A stretch of DNA of 6,273 nt from Helicobacteraceae bacterium (GCA_947497635.1 CANMHZ010000076.1:1-6273), one strand, 5' to 3'. Numbered from the stretch's first letter, positions 1 through 5,351 are shown. Notes: generated by a model from the letters alone, not told the origin. Numbers and translations are program-made.

Positions 1-272
1 TGGCACTTCAAAAATTGGACTCTCCTGTTGAAATGGCTGAGGGGATTGCAGGAGCGTTTACGGCGACTGTTACAGGGATTTTTAGTGCGTATGTTTTGAT
101 TGGACCTATGGGGGCAAAAATGAAATCAAAAGCACACCATATTGTTAAAGAGCAAAAAGTGATGCTAGAAGGGATTATAGGGATTGTTCATGGGGACAAT
201 CCACGTACTCTTGAGGCAAAACTGCTTAACTTCCTTTCTCCTGCTGAAGAAAAACACAGCCAATTTACGTAA
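1..272 (+). CDS. motA: Flagellar motor stator protein MotA, C-terminal part (5' truncated by window edge)
   Basis: The reading frame is open from the left edge (first full codon at position 3) to TAA at 270-272, giving the last ~90 residues. MotA forms the inner-membrane ring around the MotB dimer and couples ion flow to rotation of the flagellar rotor. The visible part holds the last transmembrane helix (EGIAGAFTATVTGIFSAYVL) followed by IGPMGAKM, where the Pro probably matches the conserved proline at the end of TM4 of E. coli MotA. A cytoplasmic tail follows, with EGIIGIVHGDNPRTLEAKLL, a usual MotA C-terminal pattern. A TTG at 15 is in frame but is only an internal Leu codon; the true start lies upstream of the window. 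motB follows after 12 nt, the standard motAB arrangement. The identity rests on the sequence pattern and the adjacent motB. Confidence 0.95.
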   Translation, partial: ALQKLDSPVEMAEGIAGAFTATVTGIFSAYVLIGPMGAKMKSKAHHIVKEQKVMLEGIIGIVHGDNPRTLEAKLLNFLSPAEEKHSQFT

Positions 273-284
273 GCAGGCGATTAG

Positions 285-1127
285 ATGGCAAGAAAGAAAA
301 AATGCAAAAAGTGTGAGGAGTGTCCAGCAGGTGAGAAGTGGGCAGTTCCTACAGCGGACTTTTTTAGTCTTCTCTTAGCCCTTTTTATTGCCTTATACGC
401 TATTGCATCGGTTAATAAGGAAAAAGTACAAGCGCTTAAAGAAGAGTTTGTAAAGATTTACGATTACGCCCCTGCACCCGAAGAGATTAGTCCTGTTACT
501 CCTATGACGCCTGAATCGTCTGAAGATTCATCTAAAAAAAGCAGTGGTGAAGCTCCAACGAGTACGGGTGGTGCTGCATTAGATGCTACTCCAACATCAA
601 CTGCTCAGATTGAATCCAGTAGTAGCACGGAAGAGGAGGAGATGCAAAACGTATCCGTGGGTGCAGGTGCACTTGATGAGAGTATGGATGGTACCCTCTT
701 CAAGCTCCCTGCTACAATTCCATTTCGGGGTTCTAATGCTACCATTGATGATCAAGAGATGCAGCTTTTTATTAAGCGTGTAGCAGATATTATTAAAACA
801 CTTCCCCCTACGGTTGATATTTCGGTACGTGGTTACACGGATAATCAAAATCTTCCTGTCGGATCGGCATATAGAGATAATTTGGATCTTTCTAGCGCTC
901 GTGCAGCTACAGTAGTAAGAGCACTGATACAAAATGGGGTAAGCGCTGAACGGCTTTCAAGTGCTGGGTTTGGTGCAGGGAAACCATTAGCCGTTAATAC
1001 AACGGAAGCTAATCGTGCAAAAAATAGACGAGTTGAATTTTATATGTTCGTTGCAAATAACAATAAACTCAATCCAGAAGCTCAAAAGAGCGTATTGGAT
1101 TCAGTCGCTAAGCTTCCAAAAAAGTAA
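285..1127 (+). CDS. motB: Flagellar motor stator protein MotB
   Basis: A 280-residue inner-membrane protein that, with MotA, forms the ion-conducting stator and anchors it to peptidoglycan. Residues 1-18 are a short cytoplasmic tail rich in Lys and Cys (C7, C10, C13). A single membrane helix follows (about 26-43), and D25 in the TADFFSLLLALF motif is the expected ion-binding aspartate. Residues 62-120 form a low-complexity Pro/Ser/Thr/Glu linker, longer than I would expect for this class. The OmpA-like peptidoglycan-binding domain spans about 140-255 (VRGYTDN 181-187, DLSSARA 201-207, RLSSAGFG 223-230, NRAKNRRVE 243-251). ATG 285 lies 12 nt after the motA stop with a weak AGG (275-277) upstream, so translation may be coupled to motA. 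No clear intrinsic terminator follows, and the stop is one base from the convergent cyclophilin gene. Whether the ion is H+ or Na+ cannot be told from this view. Confidence 0.97.
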   Translation: MARKKKCKKCEECPAGEKWAVPTADFFSLLLALFIALYAIASVNKEKVQALKEEFVKIYDYAPAPEEISPVTPMTPESSEDSSKKSSGEAPTSTGGAALDATPTSTAQIESSSSTEEEEMQNVSVGAGALDESMDGTLFKLPATIPFRGSNATIDDQEMQLFIKRVADIIKTLPPTVDISVRGYTDNQNLPVGSAYRDNLDLSSARAATVVRALIQNGVSAERLSSAGFGAGKPLAVNTTEANRAKNRRVEFYMFVANNNKLNPEAQKSVLDSVAKLPKK

Positions 1128-1128
1128 T

Positions 1129-1659
1129 TTATGGAAGTAGTGTTGCTTTGATGATTTTTTGTGTTTGAAGCGGTTTGTCACCATTTTGTTGACCGTTTGT
1201 TTGAACATTGTTAAGCTTACTAAGGGCATCGCTCCCTTTAACTACTTTACCAAAAATCGTATGATACCCATTGAGCCATGGAGTAGGTGCTGTTGTAAGA
1301 AAGAATTGGCTTCCATTGGTGCGAGGTCCCGCATTTGCCATGGCTAAAATACCAGCTTGATTAAAAACAACGCCCGATTTAAATTCATCTTTAAATGGTT
1401 TTTTCCAAATAGATTCTCCTCCTGCACCTGTTCCTGTCGGATCACCTCCTTGAACCATAAAATTCTTAATAATACGATGAAAGGTAAGTCCATTGTAGTA
1501 GCCATTTTTGACAAGCGTGGTAAAGTTCTCAACCGCTAGAGGAGCAACATCTTCATAGAGCTCAAGTTCAATATCTCCTTGTGTCGTTTGGAGAGAGACG
1601 TGTGGATGAGCGGCATAAGCAAAGCTACCGCAGAGTAATAGGGCTAAAAGTGTACGCAT
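1129..1659 (-). CDS. ppiA: Exported cyclophilin-type peptidyl-prolyl cis-trans isomerase
   Basis: A 176-residue cyclophilin that isomerises Xaa-Pro bonds during protein folding. Residues 1-16 (MRTLLALLLCGSFAYA) look like a Sec signal peptide with an AYA cleavage site, so the mature enzyme is predicted to be periplasmic. C10 is not in a proper lipobox. The cyclophilin core covers about 22-174: FHRII 60-64 with catalytic R62, FMVQGGD 67-73, MANAGPRTNGSQFF 107-120, and PWLNGYHTIFG 127-137. Counterparts of human CypA R55, F60, Q63, F113, W121 and H126 are R62, F67, Q70, F120, W128 and H133, so the active site looks intact, and W128 suggests cyclosporin could bind. It is the last gene of the helicase-msrB-ppi unit. 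Its ATG shares one base with the msrB stop (TAATG), with AGAAGGA just upstream inside msrB. The symbol ppiA is used by analogy with the periplasmic E. coli enzyme. Confidence 0.95.
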   Translation of the reverse strand: MRTLLALLLCGSFAYAAHPHVSLQTTQGDIELELYEDVAPLAVENFTTLVKNGYYNGLTFHRIIKNFMVQGGDPTGTGAGGESIWKKPFKDEFKSGVVFNQAGILAMANAGPRTNGSQFFLTTAPTPWLNGYHTIFGKVVKGSDALSKLNNVQTNGQQNGDKPLQTQKIIKATLLP

Positions 1660-2063
1660 TAAAATTCCTTCTTTCGTGGTTTAAAATTGAGGCAGACAGA
1701 GTTGATACAATAGCGTAAACCGGTTGTTGCAGGTCCATCAGGAAAAACGTGTCCTAGATGGGCATTGCAGGTGGCACACAGTACTTCAACACGAACCATT
1801 CCATGACTACTGTCACGATTTTCGGTGAGTGCTTCAGGGCTGAGAGGTTGATCGTAGCTAGGCCACCCTGAACCTGAGTCATATTTTGCAAATGAATCAA
1901 AAAGGGGGGTGCCGCAACAAATGCAGGTGTAAATCCCATCTCCTTTGAAAGAAGCGTATTCACCGCTAAATGCCCTCTCCGTCCCATGGCCTCGTGCGAC
2001 ACTATAAGCTTCTGGCGAAAGTTGAGTTCGCCACTCTTCATCTGTTTTAACAATTGTTTTCAT
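1659..2063 (-). CDS. msrB: Peptide-methionine (R)-S-oxide reductase MsrB
   Basis: A 134-residue cytoplasmic enzyme (no signal peptide) that reduces methionine-R-sulfoxide in oxidised proteins. The whole protein is the SelR/MsrB fold. The structural zinc site is formed by C47 and C50 (YTCICCGTPLF) and C96 and C99 (VLCATCNAHLGHVFPDGP). The catalytic cysteine is C119 in RYCINS (117-122). The usual resolving cysteine in the SGCGWPSF motif is replaced by Ser (SGSGWPSY, S65), so recycling must use another thiol; C124, five residues after the catalytic Cys, is one candidate. ATG at 2063 has AGGGGA six bases upstream and overlaps the upstream helicase stop by four bases (ATGA). The downstream cyclophilin start overlaps the msrB stop. 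The arrangement implies one mRNA with coupled translation. Confidence 0.97.
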   Translation of the reverse strand: MKTIVKTDEEWRTQLSPEAYSVARGHGTERAFSGEYASFKGDGIYTCICCGTPLFDSFAKYDSGSGWPSYDQPLSPEALTENRDSSHGMVRVEVLCATCNAHLGHVFPDGPATTGLRYCINSVCLNFKPRKKEF

Positions 2064-3523
2064 TTTATATCCCCTATTTGTGGATGAATTATGTCGGAAA
2101 TTATAGTAATGCTCTCTGACGCACGGCTTAATGCAAGAGAGTAGAGGGGATCATCGGGACTCAGATTTAGTAGATAGGTATGGTTAACCTCAAGGGCACT
2201 GATATAAGATAGTGTTGAGAGGATAATAGAATTAAAGTTTTTGTATTGCAGGCTAAAATTGGCAGTAAGAACTTGAGATTTAAAATTGAGATGCTCATTG
2301 ATGGCTTCTTGATAGATAGGGATTAAATGTTCATCGGAAAAAAGAAGGAGAATAGAACTTTCAAGGGATACTTCTCGAAGCTCTTTTAGTTCTGAAAGAA
2401 GGATACTCATAAGCTCATTTTCGTGTGAACATTGAATTTGCTTAGTAGAGGGTGTTCGATAGCAATTTTTTAATAAAAATTTATTCTCTTTTTCAAGAGT
2501 ATCTGTAGTGCTTACTAAAAAAATACGATCACCTTGATTCGCAAACAGTGTCTTTAAAACACTGTTTTTAAAAAGGTGAGCATCATCGCATACGATAATA
2601 GAGGAGTTTTGAAATAAGGTATTTGTTTCGATTGGCTCCACTAGGTGAGTAAGAGGGAAAAAATTTAAAGAGGAAAAATTGAGTGTGACGGCGGAAAATT
2701 CTATAATTGCGATAAGCTCTTTTCGCAGTATTTCAGAATGCAATAGCGTTGGAGTGATAATCATAATGATGTGTTGAGGCTCTTCTAGTAGTAACTGGAG
2801 GACTTTACGGATTAATGTGGTACTTTTTCCACTAGCATATCCACCACTTAAAGTAATAGTAGACGTACCAAGTGGGGCAGTTAAAAAAAGCTCTTGTTCG
2901 GAAGAGATGAAAGTACCAAAGAGTTCAGAGTGTGTTGGTAGGAGTAGTGTATGTGCCCTTAGTGATCCAAATGATTTTAGTTTTGAATAAGGGATCTCAC
3001 AATAGGTTCCGATGGTTTGCAATTTAGTTCGAATAGTTTTTGGATCTTCATCTTTAAAAATTAGTCTATTCTTAGGTAAGAGTTTTTGAAAAGAGGGGTC
3101 TAGGTGATCAAATTCCGTTTCGCTAAGATTTTCCATCCAAAAGAAGCGTTCAATAGGGGTAAAATTAAAGGATAAAACATCTTCAAGCTTGCGCTGAATT
3201 AGGCTTTCTGTCGATTCAAGTCGCGTAGTGGAAGCTTTTTTGTTGCCTCTACTAGCACGTTCAACTTGCGCTGTTTGGAGTTCTTCCGCCTTCCACATAA
3301 TTTTTTCCCCTAAATAAAGCCCATAGTGCGGTAAAAAAATAAGGATATCCAAAAGCAAAGTTCTATTTCGATGGAATAGGGTGAAATCATTTATTAGTTC
3401 ACCATCAGCACTGCGCACTGCTTTTTCCAATTTCTTAGAATAATTTTTGGAGATAATTTTGCATTCGTCATCGTTTTTTTTCTGCTTAAAGGGGGAGAGA
3501 CGTGATAGGTAGGAAAAAAGCAC
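2060..3523 (-). CDS. Divergent UvrD-like SF1 helicase/ATPase with a NERD-like N-terminus
   Basis: A 487-residue protein. From about residue 200 it shows superfamily 1 motifs in order: Q-motif-like SSEQ (207-210), Walker A GGYASGKST (227-235), a motif Ia-like stretch (ITPTLLHSEIL, 256-266), Walker B IIVCDDAH (309-316), a motif III position (IFLVSTTDT, 334-342), motif IV LLKNCYRTPS (350-359), motif V-like STLSYISALEVNH (436-448) and motif VI LALSRASES (463-471) with R467. Motif II has DD instead of DE, and motif III lacks the usual GDxxQ, so helicase activity is uncertain. The N-terminal stretch LLLDILIFLPHYGLYLGEKIMW (56-77) resembles a NERD (nuclease-related) core, but the E-x-K signature is disturbed. 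NERD-UvrD fusions are a known architecture; the assignment here is inference. The GTG start at 3523 is chosen because an in-frame TGA lies at 3539-3541 and AGGGG sits 4 nt upstream. It is the first gene of the unit with msrB and ppi. Confidence 0.72.
   Translation of the reverse strand: MLFSYLSRLSPFKQKKNDDECKIISKNYSKKLEKAVRSADGELINDFTLFHRNRTLLLDILIFLPHYGLYLGEKIMWKAEELQTAQVERASRGNKKASTTRLESTESLIQRKLEDVLSFNFTPIERFFWMENLSETEFDHLDPSFQKLLPKNRLIFKDEDPKTIRTKLQTIGTYCEIPYSKLKSFGSLRAHTLLLPTHSELFGTFISSEQELFLTAPLGTSTITLSGGYASGKSTTLIRKVLQLLLEEPQHIIMIITPTLLHSEILRKELIAIIEFSAVTLNFSSLNFFPLTHLVEPIETNTLFQNSSIIVCDDAHLFKNSVLKTLFANQGDRIFLVSTTDTLEKENKFLLKNCYRTPSTKQIQCSHENELMSILLSELKELREVSLESSILLLFSDEHLIPIYQEAINEHLNFKSQVLTANFSLQYKNFNSIILSTLSYISALEVNHTYLLNLSPDDPLYSLALSRASESITIISDIIHPQIGDIK
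2543..2567. repeat. Perfect 9-bp inverted repeat inside the helicase gene
   Basis: The arms aaacagtgt (2543-2551) and acactgttt (2559-2567) are exact reverse complements around a 7-nt loop. On the plus strand the second arm runs into further T residues (TTTTTA ending at 2570), so an antisense transcript would meet a terminator-like hairpin. On the coding strand it lies over codons of the FKNSVLKTLFANQ region just after Walker B. It may be chance; no function is established. Confidence 0.5.
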
Positions 3524-3527
3524 ACGA

Positions 3528-3532
3528 CCCCT
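3528..3532 (-). promoter_or_regulatory. Ribosome binding site supporting the GTG start of the helicase gene
   Basis: On the minus strand AGGGG ends four bases before GTG at 3523. The frame is closed upstream by TGA at 3539-3541, with no other ATG, GTG or TTG in between, so this site fixes the start. The spacing is rather short. Confidence 0.6.
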
Positions 3533-3535
3533 TTT

Positions 3536-3559
3536 ATTTCAAGTAATTAAGTTTGAAAT
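3536..3559. repeat. Interrupted palindrome at the predicted transcription start of the helicase operon
   Basis: ATTTCAA (3536-3542) and TTGAAAT (3553-3559) are exact 7-bp inverted arms separated by 10 AT-rich bases. One arm overlaps the end of the -10 box at 3558-3563, and the repeat covers the predicted start site and the early leader. This geometry would suit a dimeric repressor. The AT-rich composition means chance is a real alternative. Confidence 0.4.
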
Positions 3560-3587
3560 TATAGCCTAATTAGAAGAGAAAAAAAGG
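3558..3587 (-). promoter_or_regulatory. Promoter of the helicase-msrB-ppi operon
   Basis: On the minus strand a perfect TATAAT lies at 3563-3558 (context GGCTATAATTTC). The -35 region (about 3581-3587) is only T-rich (CCTTTTT), which is normal for the Campylobacterota housekeeping sigma factor. Transcription would begin near 3551, giving a leader of about 28 nt before the GTG at 3523. The upstream T-rich stretch directly abuts the HU terminator. Confidence 0.7.
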
Positions 3588-3591
3588 AGAG

Positions 3592-3622
3592 AATAGAAAA
3601 ATCCGAGGAGATTCCTCAGATT
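3592..3622 (-). terminator. Rho-independent terminator of the HU gene
   Basis: Read on the minus strand, AATCTGAGGA (3622-3613) pairs with TCCTCGGATT (3609-3600) to give a 10-bp stem with one G-U pair and a 3-nt loop. It is followed by a U-rich tail (TTTCTATTC from 3599). It begins about 10 nt after the HU stop codon and separates HU from the helicase promoter. Confidence 0.85.
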
Positions 3623-3632
3623 AAGAAAGAGA

Positions 3633-3917
3633 TTATTCTGCGCCAGCAACGCTGTCTTTAAGACCTTTTCCTGGTTTGAATTTTGGAACCATTTTGTCTT
3701 CGGTTGTATACGTTTTGTTAGTGCCTGGTACTGTACCACTTTTACCTTTTTGCAATGTTGCAGCAAAATTACCAAAACCTACCAAAGAGACTTCTTTTCG
3801 AGCAACTAGAGCCGCAGTAACTGCCTCTGTAAATGCTTTAATTGCAGTCTCAGCCTCTATCTTAGTTTTGTAACTACCACTTTTTTGTACCAATTCAACG
3901 AATTGTGCTTTGTTCAT
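3633..3917 (-). CDS. hup: HU-family nucleoid DNA-binding protein
   Basis: A 94-residue protein of normal HU/IHF length, expected to bind and bend DNA as a dimer and compact the nucleoid. The helical part (1-42, MNKAQFVELVQKSGSYKTKIEAE...) is followed by the signature VSLVGFGNF (43-51), the DNA-embracing beta arm (about 53-77) with the intercalating proline at P64 (TVPGT), and the closing FKPGKGLKDSV (80-90). The arm has Lys but no Arg and reads VPGTNKTYTTED instead of the classic R-NP-TG, a divergent arm. ATG 3917 is preceded by AAGGA with 6-nt spacing. The gene stands alone: a terminator follows it, and 119 bp separate it from the upstream HTH gene. I see no convincing -10 box there (GATATTAAAG near 3960-3970 is the best), so some readthrough from upstream is possible. 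HU and IHF subunits cannot be fully separated by eye, but HU fits better. Confidence 0.93.
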   Translation of the reverse strand: MNKAQFVELVQKSGSYKTKIEAETAIKAFTEAVTAALVARKEVSLVGFGNFAATLQKGKSGTVPGTNKTYTTEDKMVPKFKPGKGLKDSVAGAE

Positions 3918-4005
3918 ATAGGTTCCTTCGATAAAGATTTGTTAAACTCATCAATACTTTAATATCTCTTAGCTTAATTTTTTCTTGTTTTAGCTATTTT
4001 TTGGA

Positions 4006-4032
4006 TCAAAATGCCCTTTTTTGCATTTTTGA
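4006..4032 (-). terminator. Possible weak terminator hairpin after the HTH gene
   Basis: On the minus strand TCAAAAATGC (4032-4023) can pair with GCATTTTGA (4014-4006) with one bulged A around an A/G-rich loop (AAAAAAGG). It starts five bases after the TAG stop. The stem is poor in G/C and there is no U tract after it, so termination is likely weak, and readthrough into the HU gene cannot be excluded. Confidence 0.35.
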
Positions 4033-4036
4033 GCCT

Positions 4037-4696
4037 CTATAAAAGATCAGTATAGTCGTATTTAGAGAGATCGACATAGAATTCCCCCTCTTTTTGGATA
4101 ATACGAATATCACTGCCATACCCTTGAGAAAAGCGATTTCGGATAATTTTACGATCTTCGCTCCCTATCCCGATAAATTTAAGATAGCGCTTAAGCTCTA
4201 TAATTCCAGTGGAGCTCAGAGGTGTTAGATTTTGGGGTTGTGTAGCAATAACATCATGGACAGTATTATCATTGTGTGAGAGCATTAGTTTGGTACTTAA
4301 AACCTCTAAAATACTTTTAAGTTGCTCATCTTTAGCGGTGTAAATTTCTTCGATACGATTGCGATCGGCAATAAGCATTTGCTCTTTATCGTGGACAAGG
4401 GAATCGACTTTTGCTTCGAGTTCTTTAATTTTGAGCTTGAGATGGTGGTTCTCTTTTTGATAGAGAGAAATCACCATTCCTATACTCGTTTTAGTAGGAG
4501 CGGGCGAGGTTGTAGTGGAAGTGCTTTTGTCTAAACTAGCTGGTTTTGGATTTCCATCTATTGAGTTGCTGGGGACAATAATATAGGGGATACCTCCCTC
4601 AACAATATAATTAAGTTTTTTGGTTCGAATTTTATTATGAATCATCTCTTTGGACATTTTAAATGTTTTGGCGTAATCTTCAATACTAAAACGCAT
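4037..4696 (-). CDS. HTH (MerR/excisionase-like) plus coiled-coil protein of unknown function
   Basis: A 219-residue soluble protein. Residues 1-41 (MRFSIEDYAKTFKMSKEMI..., then IPYIIV) read as a small helix-turn-helix with a wing, of the kind found in MerR-like or excisionase proteins: an E/D-YAK helix, a MSKEMIHNKIRTKKL recognition region and a strand pair. A Ser/Thr/Pro-rich linker covers about 42-71. A long charged coiled coil runs from about 72 to 138 (KENHHLKLKIKELEAKV...). The C-terminal 55 residues (GIIELKRYLKFIGIG...) form a compact domain I do not recognise. The start is ATG 4696, because AAAGGAG lies five bases upstream; the frame extends to a TTG at 4717 that lacks such a site. 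It overlaps the upstream cyclase gene by 11 nt, so the two are likely co-translated. DNA binding is inferred from the HTH only; a membrane role is unlikely since no hydrophobic segment is seen. Confidence 0.7.
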   Translation of the reverse strand: MRFSIEDYAKTFKMSKEMIHNKIRTKKLNYIVEGGIPYIIVPSNSIDGNPKPASLDKSTSTTTSPAPTKTSIGMVISLYQKENHHLKLKIKELEAKVDSLVHDKEQMLIADRNRIEEIYTAKDEQLKSILEVLSTKLMLSHNDNTVHDVIATQPQNLTPLSSTGIIELKRYLKFIGIGSEDRKIIRNRFSQGYGSDIRIIQKEGEFYVDLSKYDYTDLL

Positions 4697-5351
4697 TATT
4701 TCTCCTTTTGGATTCAAGTAACAATTCTGCTTTTGGGGGAGGGATGATCCCTCCTTGACGCATCCAAATAAGGTAGCCGTGATGTTCTATGTTATGTTTA
4801 TCGGCAAACGTATGGCGTGAACTGTATTTGAATTCACGCTCGTGTAACAGCTCATCAAAATCAGGATAACTTTTTAAAAAATCCTGCAATGATACGAAAG
4901 CAGTATCGGAGACAAAAACAGTGCTAACCACAAGATTTTTGATTTCAACATAGCGAGCACACTCGTTAAGTCCATCCCCTACAAAATTATCATGCCCTAA
5001 AATATCTTCAAATTTGTAAATCTTCCCCGTATGAACAGCAACGCGTATCCCTTGAAAATAGGGATATTCTCGGGAAATATAGTCGGAAAAATGGATAAAA
5101 GAGAGACCTAGAATTGATCCGAACCCTTTTAGGCTTGGGTGTAAAATACAATAAAAACCGTCCCCAGTGGGGATAATTCCTTGGAGCATTTTTTCCAAAG
5201 GGATGCCTGAGCTTTTGAGCATTTTATGGATCACTTTTTTATAGCTCTGCGAAAGATAGGTGATAAGTTCGAGTTGATGAGGCATACTAAGACGTGAAAA
5301 ATCAATAATGTCTACTAAAACGATGTCAGTCTCAATGGGTTTTGTCTGCAT
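4686..5351 (-). CDS. Compact class III nucleotidyl cyclase-like protein
   Basis: A 221-residue soluble protein without membrane helices or a sensory domain. It has the landmarks of class III (adenylate/guanylate) cyclases: VLVDIIDFSRLS (11-22) with metal aspartate D14, PTGDGFYCI (61-69) with the second metal aspartate D64, VAVHTGKIY (104-112), and VGDGLNECAR (124-133) with the catalytic Asn/Arg pair N129 and R133. K185 in FADKHN (182-187) may serve as the phosphate-binding Lys. The base-selecting positions seem to be I60 and N122, rather than Lys/Asp (ATP) or Glu/Cys (GTP), so the substrate is open. A functional enzyme would work as a homodimer. ATG 5351 is the only start codon before the motif (an in-frame TAG lies at 5397-5399), yet it has no clear Shine-Dalgarno site. 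The last 11 nt overlap the HTH gene, suggesting a linked function. It is divergent from pyk. Confidence 0.8.
   Translation of the reverse strand: MQTKPIETDIVLVDIIDFSRLSMPHQLELITYLSQSYKKVIHKMLKSSGIPLEKMLQGIIPTGDGFYCILHPSLKGFGSILGLSFIHFSDYISREYPYFQGIRVAVHTGKIYKFEDILGHDNFVGDGLNECARYVEIKNLVVSTVFVSDTAFVSLQDFLKSYPDFDELLHEREFKYSSRHTFADKHNIEHHGYLIWMRQGGIIPPPKAELLLESKRRNNAF
4702..4708 (-). promoter_or_regulatory. Ribosome binding site that sets the HTH gene start
   Basis: On the minus strand AAAGGAG ends five bases before ATG 4696. It lies inside the end of the cyclase gene, and it lies within the extended TTG-initiated frame, so the shorter 219-residue product is the likely one. Confidence 0.85.

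Noticed and set aside
597..932. Minus-strand open frame of 111 codons inside motB
   Set aside because: It is antisense to the OmpA-like domain of motB, has a low-complexity unlikely protein sequence and no ribosome site of note.
1080..1091. Small hairpin gctc-aaaa-gagc as terminator of the cyclophilin gene
   Set aside because: Only four base pairs and no U tract on the minus strand.
1113..1137. Inverted repeat cttcca/tggaag across the motB and cyclophilin stops as a bidirectional terminator
   Set aside because: Six base pairs with a 13-nt loop and no adjacent T run; too weak to call.
1129..1659. Lipoprotein signal in the cyclophilin (C10)
   Set aside because: The residues before the Cys are Leu-Leu-Leu with no small residue at -1, and an AYA signal peptidase I site follows.
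3676..3873. Plus-strand open frame opposite the HU gene
   Set aside because: Although the translation looks hydrophobic, it is the complement of a conserved HU frame and has no promoter or ribosome site.
4697..4717. TTG start giving a 226-residue HTH protein
   Set aside because: The strong ribosome site lies within this extension and directly precedes ATG 4696.
4037..5351. Pycsar-type anti-phage system (cyclase plus effector)
   Set aside because: The cyclase motif set would allow it, but the partner has no transmembrane pair, TIR or other known killer domain and looks like a DNA-binding coiled-coil protein. The setting next to pyk and hup is housekeeping, with no mobile genes.
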